From assembly GCF_000024265.1 (NCBI RefSeq), contig NC_013204.1:2484501-2548500 (forward strand): a stretch of DNA of 64,000 bases. The letters run 5' to 3'. Below the pieces are notes generated by a model. The model saw only the letters and a list, made by a program, of their open reading frames with translations. It did no database searches and was not told where the DNA came from. The stretch comes from Eggerthella lenta DSM 2243 (GTDB taxonomy: Bacteria > Actinomycetota > Coriobacteriia > Coriobacteriales > Eggerthellaceae). A program made the position numbers and the translations under genes. Numbering within the stretch: position 1 is the stretch's first letter; the number at the start of each line of letters is the position of its first letter. Positions 54,217 to 63,965 of this stretch are shown piece after piece.

Positions 54217-54935
54217 AGCGCACCCGCTGCCGGATCGACGATGACGGTGGCGTCGGGATGGAACTGCAGGATGGACGCCGGCACTTCGGGCGTGACCGGG
54301 CCGAAGAACGCCTTCTTCACGATCTCGGCCTTGTGGGAACCCTCCACCACCACGAGCACGCTGCGCGCGGCCATGATGGTGCCGATGCCCATGGTGTACG
54401 CCTGGCGCGGCACGTCTTCAACGCGGTCGAACAGGCGGCTGTTCGCTTGGATGGTGCTCTCGGTGAGATCCACGCAGTGCGTGGCCTTCGGGAACGTGTC
54501 CTCGGGCTCGTTGAAGCCGATGTGCCCGTTCGGGCCGAGGCCGAGCAGCTGCAAATCGATGCCGCCCGCCTCTTCAATGGCCTGTTCGTAGGCTGCGCAC
54601 ACGGCCTCGGCATCGGGGTTCGAGCCCTCGGGCACATGCGTGCGTGCCTGATCGATGTCCACATGATCGAACAGGTGCTTCTTCATGAAGTAGCGGTAGC
54701 TCTGATCGTGCTCGGGATCGAGGCCGCGATACTCGTCCAGGTTGAACGTGGTCACGTCGGCGAAGCTGATCTTACCCTGCGCGCAATCGTCAACGAGGCA
54801 CGCATACAAGCCGATGGGCGTCGTGCCCGTGGCCAGCCCCAGCACGCACGACGGGTCGGCCTCGACGAACGACGCGATGCGGTCGGCGGCGCGACGGCTC
54901 ATATCCTCGGTGCTCTCGGCGATGATGAATTCCAT
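54207..54935 (-). CDS. nagB: Glucosamine-6-phosphate deaminase
   Basis: 242 residues. Family motifs: SCVLGLATGTTPIGLYACLV, FNLDEYRGLDPEHDQSYRYF, LLGLGPNGHIGFNEPED (catalytic Asp/His region). It converts GlcN-6-P to fructose-6-P and ammonium. The short form has no allosteric C-terminal extension seen in the E. coli enzyme (266 residues). It overlaps nagA by ten bases and lies 42 bases after the membrane protein gene; shared transcription with that gene is possible. Confidence 0.95.
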   Translation of the reverse strand: MEFIIAESTEDMSRRAADRIASFVEADPSCVLGLATGTTPIGLYACLVDDCAQGKISFADVTTFNLDEYRGLDPEHDQSYRYFMKKHLFDHVDIDQARTHVPEGSNPDAEAVCAAYEQAIEEAGGIDLQLLGLGPNGHIGFNEPEDTFPKATHCVDLTESTIQANSRLFDRVEDVPRQAYTMGIGTIMAARSVLVVVEGSHKAEIVKKAFFGPVTPEVPASILQFHPDATVIVDPAAGALCK

Positions 54936-54977
54936 GGAACCTCTCTTCTCTCGGATCGAACGGATACGGATACGGAT

Positions 54978-57155
54978 CTATGTCCAGAACTGCGCGGTTT
55001 CGATGATGTCGCGGTACGCCCACGGATACACGTCGGAGTACCAGCCCGTCTCGGGCACGAAGCACAGAAGCGCGCTGTACAGCACCGACACGGCCACCAG
55101 CACGAGCAGCACCTTCATGAGCAGGTTCTGCACGGTCGAACCGGGCTGCAGGTTCTCGTTCACGATAAACACGAGCAGCACCACCGCGGCCAAGAACATG
55201 AAGCTGAAGTCGGCGAAGTATCGTTGCAGGATGCCGGCCATCTCCGCATCGGCCAGCGCCACGATGACGCCACCCAGCAGCAGCACGACGATGACGCCCG
55301 CGATGGTGCGCGTGGAGCGCTGGCTCATGCGCAGCTGCAGGACGCGCTTCGCGAACGGCAGCACCCACAGCACCGGCAGGCACGCGAAGATGCCGCCGAA
55401 GGTGACTTCCTTGATGGTCTGCCCCATGTACGTGGTATCGAACGGCGCCGGCTGCAAATACGGGAACACGCCCGTTGCGCTGGGCGGTTGCAGGAAGTAA
55501 GCGAACAGCGCCGGGGCCAAACGCCCGATGTTCCACCCGCGCTTCGTCATGTCGTTCACCGTGAGGTTGTAGTTCGCCCCGAAGTCCGTGAACGAGCCGA
55601 AGCGCGCATGGTTGTACGCCATCAGGCCGGCCGCCACCACGAGGTAGGGCGCGATGAGGCAGGCGAACTCGCGTGCGCCACGCGGGGTGAGCAGCCGGCG
55701 CTTGGTGATGTACGCGCGCCAGAACAACGGAAACGCCACCAACGACAGCACCAGCAGCTGCGGGCGGCATCCCGCGACCAGCGCCATGCACAGCGATCCC
55801 GCAAGATACCACTTCTCGGGTCCCGCCGAAGCGCGCCCCTTCATCCAGAAGTACAGACCCCACACCGAGAACGCCAGGCCCAGTGCGATGGGCAGCGAGT
55901 AGAACGTCGGGAACTTCAGCAGGTACAGCACGCCGCAGCACATGACCAGCGGTATCTGCAGCAACAGGTACAACCCCAAGCTCACCCGTTTGAAGTGGTA
56001 GCGCGCGAACCGGTCCAACAGCGCCGAGCATCCCAGCACGAACGCCACGACGGCGATCAGCACGCCGATGGCCGTGGGGAAATTCGCGCCCGTCAGCAAG
56101 TAGAACGGCAGGTAGAACAATATGACCGGCACCACGCCGAAGTACACGTAGTAGTGCCCGTTATAATACGCCACGTCGAAAAGATAGGGTTCTCCCGTCT
56201 CCTTCTGCATCTCGTCGCGCGCGCCCTTGTCGTAGGGGTCGTTGGAGTCTTGCAGCCACTGCGGCGGCTCCTCCTCCAGGTACAGCTGGCCGTGAGCCAT
56301 GGCCTTCGCCAATTCCGCGTACTGCTGCGCGTTGTCACCGCCCACCTCGAATACGTTGACCAGGCTCTTGCCGTCCCACGAGCCGCTGTTGTAGCTTTGC
56401 GTGGCCACGCCCACGAGATTCGATCCCAGGAACAGGAACGAGCCCAGCAGACACACCTCGATAGCCACCGTTGCGACGATGGCGGCCTTCGACTTGCGCG
56501 GCTCGCTGACGATGCCGATGCGGTAGATGGCCGAGCCCGGACGGAACGCGAACGCCAACGCCAGCAGGCCCATGCAGACGAAGAAGCGCGTCGTGTTGAA
56601 GTCGAACGGGTGATGCGCGTTGAGGACGATGTCGCTCAGCTTGATGGGATAGCTCACGTCGTCGCCCGCGATCTCGATACGCAGGTTCTTCACGAGGCCC
56701 GTCGTGTTGAGGTTGATGTACTCGCTCTGATCGCTGAACGTGGACACCCCCACCGGTGGCACGCCTACCGTGTACTCCGTGGAGTCGAAGTACGTATGGT
56801 GCGCGTCGTCAGTGAACTGGATCTTCACCGTCAGATCCTGCGCAGGCTGCCGGTAGTCGAAGTTCAGCCAGATGTTGTGCACCTCGGTGTTGAGGTTCGA
56901 GAACTCCAGCACGTGGTTCACCGCGGTCACCTTGTACTGGTCGTCAACGGTCTCCTGCAAGGTGAGCTTGTCGTTCAGCGAGATGGTGTTGTAGTTCGCC
57001 GACGTGAAGTAGTTGATGTTGAACAGGAACGTCTCGAGCAGAAGCGAGATCAGTACGATGGCAAGCGCGCTCTTGATCAGGTGAACCGCCGCCAAGCGGT
57101 GCCTGCTCATGAAGCCGTTGTAGGCATAGGCTATGTTCTGGCGTACGGTCGGCAT
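54978..57155 (-). CDS. Large polytopic membrane protein, GT-C glycosyltransferase-like
   Basis: 725 residues. One N-terminal helix (AAVHLIKSALAIVLISLLLE), then a ~150-residue extracytoplasmic domain (YRQPAQDLTVKIQFTDDAHH), then about ten more membrane helices. An early outside loop has GGDNAQQYAELAKAMAHGQL, a pattern I associate with GT-C enzymes and large EpsG/PMT-like proteins that use polyprenyl-phosphate sugars, with a loop Asp as possible catalytic base. So a role in cell-surface glycan or lipid modification is reasonable. No other glycosyltransferase is near. It is followed on the same strand by nagB. Exact activity unknown. Confidence 0.65.
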   Translation of the reverse strand: MPTVRQNIAYAYNGFMSRHRLAAVHLIKSALAIVLISLLLETFLFNINYFTSANYNTISLNDKLTLQETVDDQYKVTAVNHVLEFSNLNTEVHNIWLNFDYRQPAQDLTVKIQFTDDAHHTYFDSTEYTVGVPPVGVSTFSDQSEYINLNTTGLVKNLRIEIAGDDVSYPIKLSDIVLNAHHPFDFNTTRFFVCMGLLALAFAFRPGSAIYRIGIVSEPRKSKAAIVATVAIEVCLLGSFLFLGSNLVGVATQSYNSGSWDGKSLVNVFEVGGDNAQQYAELAKAMAHGQLYLEEEPPQWLQDSNDPYDKGARDEMQKETGEPYLFDVAYYNGHYYVYFGVVPVILFYLPFYLLTGANFPTAIGVLIAVVAFVLGCSALLDRFARYHFKRVSLGLYLLLQIPLVMCCGVLYLLKFPTFYSLPIALGLAFSVWGLYFWMKGRASAGPEKWYLAGSLCMALVAGCRPQLLVLSLVAFPLFWRAYITKRRLLTPRGAREFACLIAPYLVVAAGLMAYNHARFGSFTDFGANYNLTVNDMTKRGWNIGRLAPALFAYFLQPPSATGVFPYLQPAPFDTTYMGQTIKEVTFGGIFACLPVLWVLPFAKRVLQLRMSQRSTRTIAGVIVVLLLGGVIVALADAEMAGILQRYFADFSFMFLAAVVLLVFIVNENLQPGSTVQNLLMKVLLVLVAVSVLYSALLCFVPETGWYSDVYPWAYRDIIETAQFWT

Positions 57156-57248
57156 ATTGGTATGGAATTATAGATGAAAAAAGGCGGGCGAGGCAGCTCA
57201 AGCCCCGTCCGCCTTCAAGATTGCGTGCAAAAAGCGCGCGGACGCGCT

Positions 57249-57875
57249 TTACAGACCAAGCGCCTGCTTCACGTCGGCGTACACCACGTTCGGATCGCGA
57301 TCGCCGTCGATGGAGACGAGCAGGTCGCACCCGCGATAGTAGTCGATCAGCGGAGCCGTGGACTTCTCGTACACGTCGAGGCGGTTGCGCACCGTGGCCT
57401 CGTTGTCGTCGTCGCGCTGGTACATCTCGCCACCGCACTTGGGGCAGGTCTCGTCGGCGGCGGTGCCGATGTAGTTGCAGTCGCGGCACATGCGACGCGA
57501 GGTGAGGCGCTTGACGATGACCTCGGGGTCAACGTCGACGAGCAGCGCCGCGTCCAGCGGACGACCCAGCTTGGACAGCTCGGCGTCAAGCGCGACCGCC
57601 TGCGCGGACGTGCGCGGGAAGCCGTCGAGGATGAAGCCCTTCTCGGTGTCCGGATCCTGCAGGCGCTCGGTGACCAGGCCGATGATGACATCGTCGGGCA
57701 CGAGGTCGCCCGCGTCCATGAAAGACTTCGCCTTCTGCCCCAGCGGCGTGCCGGCCTTTACGGCAGCGCGCAGCATGTCGCCCGTGGAGATGTGCGGCGT
57801 GCCGAACTCTTCAACCAGCTTGGCCGCCTGCGTACCCTTACCAGCACCCGGCGCCCCTAACAACACGATATTCAT
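57249..57875 (-). CDS. adk: Adenylate kinase, zinc-lid type
   Basis: 208 residues. P loop GAPGAGKGTQAAKL near 7-20, FILDGFPRTSAQA near 81-93. The LID region carries Cys130, Cys133, Cys144 and Cys147 (CRDC and CPKC), the zinc form typical of Gram-positive bacteria. It interconverts ATP and AMP with two ADP. It lies after secY in the same direction with ~300 bases between; that gap holds two hairpins. Usual genomic order secY-adk-map is here broken, as map is elsewhere. Confidence 0.96.
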   Translation of the reverse strand: MNIVLLGAPGAGKGTQAAKLVEEFGTPHISTGDMLRAAVKAGTPLGQKAKSFMDAGDLVPDDVIIGLVTERLQDPDTEKGFILDGFPRTSAQAVALDAELSKLGRPLDAALLVDVDPEVIVKRLTSRRMCRDCNYIGTAADETCPKCGGEMYQRDDDNEATVRNRLDVYEKSTAPLIDYYRGCDLLVSIDGDRDPNVVYADVKQALGL

Positions 57876-58026
57876 GATGGTTCAATCCTTTCGACATACA
57901 ATCGATGCGCCGTATTGTATCAAAGCCCTACGCCGTACGCGCGCATTTCAACAGAAAGACAGGCAGAGCGAACGAATGCGCCCCGAAGGGCGCATAATAA
58001 ACTCGCAGGTCGTTCGTAAAGACAGC

Positions 58027-58130
58027 GAGAAGCCCCGAGGTGCCTTGAATTGCCGTGAACGTCCGAGGAAGCGTACTTCGGTACGCGATGAGGACTTGGA
58101 GCGGCAAGGCAAGGCACCTCGGGGCTTCGC
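58027..58130. repeat. Long imperfect hairpin with UUCG tetraloop between secY and adk
   Basis: Nearly the whole 104-base segment pairs with itself: GCGAGAAGCCCCGAGGTGCC at the left against GGCACCTCGGGGCTTCGC at the right, then TTGCCG/CGGCAA, GTCC/GGAC, and at the tip GCGTAC-TTCG-GTACGC. The tip is a C(UUCG)G tetraloop, which favours folding as RNA. Its role is unknown; it may be a processing or attenuation site. Confidence 0.65.
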
Positions 58131-58141
58131 AGCGGCGGCTT

Positions 58142-58169
58142 GTTCCGCTGGCCGCAAGGCCAGCGGAAC
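58142..58169 (-). terminator. Hairpin right after secY
   Basis: Perfect 12-base stem (58142-58153 and 58158-58169) with a four-base loop, three bases beyond the secY stop. No T run follows, so it may protect the mRNA end or attenuate instead of stopping transcription. Confidence 0.5.
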
Positions 58170-58172
58170 CCA

Positions 58173-59453
58173 TTACTTGAAGAAGCCTTCGTAGTTGTGC
58201 ATCTTCAGCTGGCTTTCCACCTTATTCATGGTGTCGAGGGCCACGCCGATCATAATGAGGATCGAAGTGCCGCCGAACGCCTGGATGAGTGTATTGCCGG
58301 TGAAGTAGAAGATGATCGTCGGCACCACCGCGATGGCGGCGATGAAGATGCCGCCGGGCAGCGTGACGCGATGCAGCACGTTCTTGATATAGGTCACCGT
58401 CGCCGTGCCCGGACGCACACCGGGAATGAAGCCGCCCTGCTTGCGCAGGTTGTCGGCCGTCTCCTCCGGATTGAACACCATGGAGGTGTAGAAGTACGCG
58501 AAGAACACGATGAGCAGCACGGTGAGGATCCAGTTGACCCAGCCGGTGGAGATGGCGTCGGCCACCGCCGTCAGCCAGCCCACGTTGAACAGGGCCGCCA
58601 GCTGCGCCGGGAAGTAGATCAGGCAGCTCGCGAAGATGATCGGGATGACGCCCGCCGCATTCACCTTGAGGGGAATGTAGGTGGACTGGCCGCCCATCAT
58701 CTTGCGACCCTGCACGCGCTTGGCATAGTTCACCGGGATGCGGCGCTGCGCACGCTCCACGAAGATGATCGCGGGAATGCAGGCAAGCACCACAAGCAGG
58801 GTGACCACCGTAATCGCGACGCCCATAGTGGTATCGGCCGTGAGGTTCATCGACGAGAAAATGGCGCTCGGCACGCGCGACACGATGCTCACGAAGATGA
58901 TGAGCGACATGCCGTTGCCGATGCCGCGCTGCGTGATAAGCTCGCCCATCCACATGATGAACGCAGTGCCCGCCACGAGCGTGAACACGACGAGGATGTC
59001 GGTGAGGATCTCCGGCACCTCCGTGGAGAACACCACGCCGTACTGCGGCGACTTGAACAGCAGCAGGTAGCCGATGGCATTGATCAGACCCAGACCCAAC
59101 GTCAGGTAACGCGTGATCTGCGTGATCTTGCGACGACCCGTCTCGCCTTCCTTAGCCCAGCGCCCGATGGCGGGGATGACGCCCTGCATCAGCTGCATGA
59201 TGATCGATGCCGTGATGTAGGGCATGATACCCAGCGAGAACACCGAGAAGTTCGACAACGCACCGCCCGTGAACAGGTCGAGCATGGTCATGGACACGCC
59301 CGAGTCCTGGAACGAGTTCGCGAACTCGTTGAACGGGATGCCGGGCACCGGCACGTACGCGCCGAAACGATACAGCGCGAGGATAGCCAGAGTGAACAAG
59401 ATCTTCTTGCGCAGCTCCGGTACCTTGAATGCATCGATGATCGAGCTTAGCAA
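58173..59453 (-). CDS. secY: Preprotein translocase subunit SecY
   Basis: 426 residues, ten membrane helices. The start is TTG, set by homology ([20 protein letters not shown]) and by a seven-base overlap with rplO. SecY motifs: [32 protein letters not shown], and the late loop [20 protein letters not shown]. It forms the protein export channel with SecE. It is coupled to rplO in the spc operon. The C-terminal end NYEGFFK is conserved in Gram-positive SecY. Confidence 0.97.
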   Translation of the reverse strand: MLSSIIDAFKVPELRKKILFTLAILALYRFGAYVPVPGIPFNEFANSFQDSGVSMTMLDLFTGGALSNFSVFSLGIMPYITASIIMQLMQGVIPAIGRWAKEGETGRRKITQITRYLTLGLGLINAIGYLLLFKSPQYGVVFSTEVPEILTDILVVFTLVAGTAFIMWMGELITQRGIGNGMSLIIFVSIVSRVPSAIFSSMNLTADTTMGVAITVVTLLVVLACIPAIIFVERAQRRIPVNYAKRVQGRKMMGGQSTYIPLKVNAAGVIPIIFASCLIYFPAQLAALFNVGWLTAVADAISTGWVNWILTVLLIVFFAYFYTSMVFNPEETADNLRKQGGFIPGVRPGTATVTYIKNVLHRVTLPGGIFIAAIAVVPTIIFYFTGNTLIQAFGGTSILIMIGVALDTMNKVESQLKMHNYEGFFK

Positions 59454-59896
59454 GGCTCTTCGACCTTTCCTCCGGCTGCTTCGATCTTCGCCTTGGCGGA
59501 AGCAGACACCTTATCCACCTGCACGGTGAGAGCCTTGGTGATCTCGCCGTCGCCCAGCACCTTCACGAGCGCGTCGGCGTGCTTGATGATGCCCTTGGCC
59601 TTGAGGCTTTCGCCGTTCACCACGTCGCCGGCCTCGAAGGTCTCCTCGAGACGCTTCACGTTGACGGGCAGGTACTCCACGTGGTTGATGTTCTTGAAGC
59701 CCGGGAGCTTCGGCAGACGACGAGCGAGCGGCGTCTGACCGCCCTCGAAGCCTGCACCCTTGCCGCCGCCAGCACGCGACTTCTGGCCGTTCATACCGCG
59801 ACCGGACGTCTTGCCCGTGCCCGACGCGGGACCGCGACCCACGCGCTTGCGGGGCTTGCGCGAACCTTCAGCCGGCTTGAGATCCTTGAGTTCCAT
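59447..59896 (-). CDS. rplO: 50S ribosomal protein L15
   Basis: 149 residues from [20 protein letters not shown], with AGGAG upstream. L15 signatures: [20 protein letters not shown] and [20 protein letters not shown]. It binds 23S rRNA during 50S assembly. The last codons overlap the secY start. Longer in-frame starts upstream have no ribosome site and would run into the spacer after rpmD. Confidence 0.97.
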   Translation of the reverse strand: MELKDLKPAEGSRKPRKRVGRGPASGTGKTSGRGMNGQKSRAGGGKGAGFEGGQTPLARRLPKLPGFKNINHVEYLPVNVKRLEETFEAGDVVNGESLKAKGIIKHADALVKVLGDGEITKALTVQVDKVSASAKAKIEAAGGKVEEPC

Positions 59897-60039
59897 GTTA
59901 GTTTCTCCTTCTTTCGCTGTCCGGGACCCTTCCCGGCGCTGGCAGCTCGCCGCCAGCAAACTTCCGTAAATCGACCATCGGCGTGCCGTTGCGGCACGCC
60001 GACGAATCATTATATCCTACCTGCCAAGTACCACGAAGA

Positions 60040-60231
60040 TTAGATCTCTTCGACCTTGACCAAGTGCTTCACCTTGAAGATCATGCCGCGGACGGACTCG
60101 TTGTCCACCTGCTCCACGGAGCGGTTGATCTTGCCGAGGCCAAGCGCGCGCAGGGTCTTGCCCTGGTCTTCCTTGTAGCCGATGGAGCTTTTCACCTGGG
60201 TGATGCGCAGGGTCTTCTTTGCGTCAGCCAT
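60040..60231 (-). CDS. rpmD: 50S ribosomal protein L30
   Basis: 63 residues, [20 protein letters not shown] to the end; contains [18 protein letters not shown], the family core. Start overlaps the rpsE stop by one base (ATG within TTAG region), a coupled arrangement. Length normal. Confidence 0.96.
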   Translation of the reverse strand: MADAKKTLRITQVKSSIGYKEDQGKTLRALGLGKINRSVEQVDNESVRGMIFKVKHLVKVEEI

Positions 60232-60758
60232 TAGTTCTTCTCCTTCCAGCCGTAGATCTTGGAGACGGACATGCCGCGACGCTCGGAAACCTGCTCGGGG
60301 CTCTCCATGCTCTTGAGGCCCTCGGCGGTGGCCTTGACCACGTTCATCACGTTGTCGGTGCCGAGCGACTTGGCGAAGCAGTCGGTGACGCCCGCCAGTT
60401 CCATGACCGCACGAGCCGCGCCGCCGGCGATAACGCCGGTACCGGGCGTAGCCGGCTTGATGAGCACGCGACCGGCGCCGTACTCGCCGATGATCTCGTG
60501 CGGCAGCGTCTTCTCGGCCGTCAGCGGCACGCTGAACATGTTCTTCTTCGCGTCCTCGACGCCCTTCTTGATGGCGATCGGCACTTCCTGGGACTTGCCC
60601 ATGCCCACGCCGACGCGACCGTTGCCGTCGCCGACCACCACGAGCGCGGTGAGCGCGAAGCGGCGGCCGCCCTTGACAACCTTCGACACGCGGTTGATGT
60701 AGACGACGCGCTCCTGAAGCTCGGGGACCGCGGCGTTGTCTTGTTTGTTACGAGCCAT
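60231..60758 (-). CDS. rpsE: 30S ribosomal protein S5
   Basis: 175 residues. S5 double-stranded-RNA-binding part: [20 protein letters not shown] and [20 protein letters not shown]. The C-terminal half has [20 protein letters not shown]. It acts in decoding accuracy near the mRNA entry. Order rplR-rpsE-rpmD-rplO is standard. Confidence 0.97.
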   Translation of the reverse strand: MARNKQDNAAVPELQERVVYINRVSKVVKGGRRFALTALVVVGDGNGRVGVGMGKSQEVPIAIKKGVEDAKKNMFSVPLTAEKTLPHEIIGEYGAGRVLIKPATPGTGVIAGGAARAVMELAGVTDCFAKSLGTDNVMNVVKATAEGLKSMESPEQVSERRGMSVSKIYGWKEKN

Positions 60759-60773
60759 AGACCTTAACCCCTT

Positions 60774-61142
60774 CTAGAATTTCAAGCCTGCTTCGCGAGC
60801 GGCATCGGCCAAAGCCTTGATGCGCCCGTGATACAGGTTGCCGCCACGGTCGAACACGACTTCCGTGACACCGGATTCCTGCGCCTTCTTGCCCACGATC
60901 GCGCCCAGGGCGGCAGCGCCCTCGACGGTCGCGCCGCTCTTGCCCGTGGCCTTGAAATCGGGGCCGAGCGTGGAAACGCCGCAGATCGTCTTGCCGGCGA
61001 CGTCGTCGATCACCTGCACGTACATGTTGGAGTTGCTGCGCGTGACGCACACGCGGGGACGAGCCGCCGTACCGGCGATCTTTCCGCGAACGCGACGATG
61101 GCGACGAGCCAGCGCAGCCTGCTTTTTCTGAAGCTTGTTCAT
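60774..61142 (-). CDS. rplR: 50S ribosomal protein L18
   Basis: 122 residues from [20 protein letters not shown]. It binds 5S rRNA. Core motifs: [20 protein letters not shown] and [20 protein letters not shown]. Longer starts upstream would extend into rplF and lack a ribosome site. Confidence 0.97.
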   Translation of the reverse strand: MNKLQKKQAALARRHRRVRGKIAGTAARPRVCVTRSNSNMYVQVIDDVAGKTICGVSTLGPDFKATGKSGATVEGAAALGAIVGKKAQESGVTEVVFDRGGNLYHGRIKALADAAREAGLKF

Positions 61143-61179
61143 GATAATCCCTTCGATCTCAATCGTTCGCGGCTCGCGC

Positions 61180-61719
61180 CTAGTCCTTGCCGGCCTTGCC
61201 GACCTTGCGGCGGACATGCTCGCCCTCATAGCGAATGCCCTTGCCCTTGTAGGGCTCCGGCTTGCGCCACTTGCGGATGTTCGCGGCAACCTGGCCGACC
61301 TGCTCCTTGGAAGGACCGCTCACGATGATCTCGGTCTGGCTGGGCACCTCGAACGTGATGTTCTCGGGAGCCTCCACCAGCACGGGATGGGAGAAGCCGA
61401 GCTGCATCTCAAGATCCTTGCCCTTGAGCGCGGCACGGTAGCCGACGCCCACGAGCTGCAGCTTCTTGGAGAAGCCGGCAGACACGCCCTCCACCATGTT
61501 GGCGATGAGCGTGCGCACGAGGCCGTGGTAGGCCTTCGCTTCGCGGGAGTCGTTCGGACGCTCGACGATGATGTCGTCGCCCTCCCGCTTGATGGTCATG
61601 ATCTCGGGGAAGGTGCGGGTCAGTTCGCCCTTCGCCCCTTTCGCCGTCACCGTCGTGCCGTCGATGGTCACATCGACTCCGGCAGGAACGGTCACGGGCA
61701 GCTTGCCAATACGAGACAT
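61180..61719 (-). CDS. rplF: 50S ribosomal protein L6
   Basis: 179 residues, [21 protein letters not shown]6 second-domain signature near [20 protein letters not shown]. It binds near the sarcin-ricin loop. Ribosome site AAAGGGAGGG is strong. Length standard. Confidence 0.97.
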   Translation of the reverse strand: MSRIGKLPVTVPAGVDVTIDGTTVTAKGAKGELTRTFPEIMTIKREGDDIIVERPNDSREAKAYHGLVRTLIANMVEGVSAGFSKKLQLVGVGYRAALKGKDLEMQLGFSHPVLVEAPENITFEVPSQTEIIVSGPSKEQVGQVAANIRKWRKPEPYKGKGIRYEGEHVRRKVGKAGKD

Positions 61720-61736
61720 ATCTATCCCTCCCTTTC

Positions 61737-62135
61737 CTACCAGATGTAGGCGATGACTTCGCCGCCAACGCCCTTTTTACGGGCATCGCGATCGGTCATA
61801 ACGCCGTTGCTCGTCGAAACGATAGCCGTGCCGAGGCCACCGAGCACGCGGGGCAGCTCGTCCTTGCCCGCGTAGATGCGCAGGCCGGGCTTCGAGATGC
61901 GCTTGATGCCGCGGATCGTCTTGGCCTTCTTGTCACCGTACTTCAACGTGATCTCGAGCGTAGCGCGCGGCTCGCCCTCGATGACGTCGTAGCCCTGAAC
62001 ATAGCCCTCTTCCTGCATGATGCGGGCTATCTCGACAAGTTTCTTGCTGGACGGCATGGACACCGTCGGCTTGCCGGCAGAGTTAGCGTTACGCACGCGC
62101 GTAAGCATATCTGCAATGGGGTCGGTCATGGTCAT
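61737..62135 (-). CDS. rpsH: 30S ribosomal protein S8
   Basis: 132 residues from [20 protein letters not shown]; an ATG two codons later is also possible. The end [20 protein letters not shown] with EVIAYIW matches the family. S8 binds 16S rRNA and in E. coli represses the spc operon. A longer start upstream has no ribosome site. Confidence 0.97.
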   Translation of the reverse strand: MTMTDPIADMLTRVRNANSAGKPTVSMPSSKKLVEIARIMQEEGYVQGYDVIEGEPRATLEITLKYGDKKAKTIRGIKRISKPGLRIYAGKDELPRVLGGLGTAIVSTSNGVMTDRDARKKGVGGEVIAYIW

Positions 62136-62241
62136 AGTGATTTTCTCCTTTGGTCCGTGATGAGCCTGTCGATTCGGTTCGTCGGCGCCCGTAACGCCTC
62201 CGCCTGAACCGTGGCACACCCGAGCGTAATCGTCGTGTGGC

Positions 62242-62427
62242 TTACCACGAAGCTTTGGTCACGCCGGGCAGTTCGCCTTTGTTGGCCAACTCGCGCAAGC
62301 AGACGCGGCACAGGCCGAACTTGCGGTAGTAGGCGCGGGGACGTCCGCAGCGCGTGCAGCGGTTGTGCTGACGCGTCGAGAACTTCGGCTCGCGCTTGGC
62401 CTTGGCGACCATCGATTTCTTAGCCAT
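62242..62427 (-). CDS. rpsN: 30S ribosomal protein S14, type Z (zinc-binding)
   Basis: 61 residues: [20 protein letters not shown], then [20 protein letters not shown] with four Cys as zinc ligands. This is the short zinc form. It lies in its normal place between rplE and rpsH. Confidence 0.97.
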   Translation of the reverse strand: MAKKSMVAKAKREPKFSTRQHNRCTRCGRPRAYYRKFGLCRVCLRELANKGELPGVTKASW

Positions 62428-62533
62428 GCAAATCCTTCTTTCTTATATCCAGCCCGTCCGATCGTCCGGACGGGCTCGAGTGCACGTTTCAGCGCAGGTT
62501 GCCTTGGGGCAGCCTTGGGTGGGACAACGCGGG

Positions 62534-63085
62534 TTATTCCTTGTCCTTGAACGGGAAGCCCAGCGCGTCGAGCAGCGCGAAGGCGCTGTCGTCGTCCGGA
62601 GCCGTCGTCACGAACGTGATGTCCATGCCGCGCGTGCGATCGATCTTGTCGTAATCGATCTCCGAGAAGATAAGCTGCTCGGTGACGCCCATGGTGTAGT
62701 TGCCGCGGCCGTCGAAGCTGGTCGGCGAGATGCCGCGGAAGTCGCGCACGCGGGGAAGCGCCGTGGCCAGCAGACGGTCGAGGAACTCCCACATGCGGTC
62801 GCCGCGCAGCGTGACCTTGCAGCCGATGGGCTGGCCTTCGCGCACGTGGAAACCAGCGATGGACTTCTTGGCGCGCGTCACGCAGGGCTGCTGACCCGTG
62901 ATGATGCGCAGGTCGCCCATGGCGGCGTCCAGCAGCTTGTGGTCGGCAGCGGCGGCGCCCACGCCCATGTTCACGACGATCTTCTCAAGGCGCGGAACCT
63001 TGTTCACGTTGTCGAGGGCGAGATCCTTCTCGAGCTTGGCCACGATCTCGTTGGTGTACTTTTCCTTCAAGCGAGGAGCAGTCAT
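62534..63085 (-). CDS. rplE: 50S ribosomal protein L5
   Basis: 183 residues from [20 protein letters not shown]. Motifs: [34 protein letters not shown], and the ending [20 protein letters not shown]. It binds 5S rRNA and the P-site tRNA. Length standard. It is followed by rpsN after about 106 bases. Confidence 0.97.
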   Translation of the reverse strand: MTAPRLKEKYTNEIVAKLEKDLALDNVNKVPRLEKIVVNMGVGAAAADHKLLDAAMGDLRIITGQQPCVTRAKKSIAGFHVREGQPIGCKVTLRGDRMWEFLDRLLATALPRVRDFRGISPTSFDGRGNYTMGVTEQLIFSEIDYDKIDRTRGMDITFVTTAPDDDSAFALLDALGFPFKDKE

Positions 63086-63210
63086 GTTTTCCTGTATCCT
63101 TTCGATGAATTAAACGCAGGATTTCCGACCCTGCGTCCCCAACCGGCCTGGCCGGAGGGGGTCATTGCTCAAAGGGGCGCGCCGCCGAAGCGCCGCGCCG
63201 CCTTCATGTG

Positions 63211-63531
63211 CTAGTCGATGTCCTTGCCGCACTTCTTGCAGACGCGGACCTTCTTGCCGTTCTCGTCGCGCTTGTTGCTGACGCGCGTGGGCTGCTTGCA
63301 GCTCGGGCACACCAGCATCACGTTCGACACGTGGATGGGAGCCTCCACCGAAGAGATACCGCCCTGCGGGTTCTGCTGCGTGGGGCGAAGAGCCTTCTTG
63401 ACGATGTTGACCTTCTCCACGACGACGCGCTGCTTCTGCGGCAGCGAGCGCAGGATCGTGCCCTCTTTGCCCTTGTCCTTGCCGGCCAGGACCTTCACCT
63501 TATCGCCCTTTTTGATGTTCATGCTGTTCAT
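63211..63531 (-). CDS. rplX: 50S ribosomal protein L24 with zinc-ribbon tail
   Basis: 106 residues, [20 protein letters not shown] with AGGAGG upstream. The N-terminal KOW part is normal. The last ~35 residues include CPSC and CKKC pairs, giving a zinc-ribbon form. It is an early 50S assembly protein. It is placed between rplN and rplE as usual. Confidence 0.96.
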   Translation of the reverse strand: MNSMNIKKGDKVKVLAGKDKGKEGTILRSLPQKQRVVVEKVNIVKKALRPTQQNPQGGISSVEAPIHVSNVMLVCPSCKQPTRVSNKRDENGKKVRVCKKCGKDID

Positions 63532-63545
63532 TTGCGCACACCTCC

Positions 63546-63914
63546 TTAGAGCGTTTCAGGTGCCAGGGACACGATCTTCATGTACTTCTTGTCGCGCAGC
63601 TCGCGGGCGACGGGCCCGAAGATGCGCGTGCCGCGCGGGGCGCCGTTCGTGTCGATCAGAACGGCTGCGTTCTGGTCGAACTTGATGTAGCTGCCGTCGA
63701 CACGACGAACTTCCTTCTTCACGCGAACGACCACGCAGCGGACGACGTCGCCCTTCTTCACGTTGGTGTTCGGCGCGGCTTCTTTAACGCTGCAGATGAT
63801 GACATCGCCCAGTCCCGCGTAACGGCGCTTGGAGCCGCCCAGGACCTTGATGCACTGCACCTTGCGAGCGCCGGAGTTATCGGCCACTGCGAGCATGGTT
63901 TGCATCTGAATCAT
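63546..63914 (-). CDS. rplN: 50S ribosomal protein L14
   Basis: 122 residues: [20 protein letters not shown] and the signature [20 protein letters not shown]; ends IVSLAPETL. It contacts the subunit interface. Complete. Confidence 0.97.
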   Translation of the reverse strand: MIQMQTMLAVADNSGARKVQCIKVLGGSKRRYAGLGDVIICSVKEAAPNTNVKKGDVVRCVVVRVKKEVRRVDGSYIKFDQNAAVLIDTNGAPRGTRIFGPVARELRDKKYMKIVSLAPETL

Positions 63915-63965
63915 TGCTTCAACCTAACTTTCATCTCGATAGTCTTTCGCGACGAGCGCGCAAGA

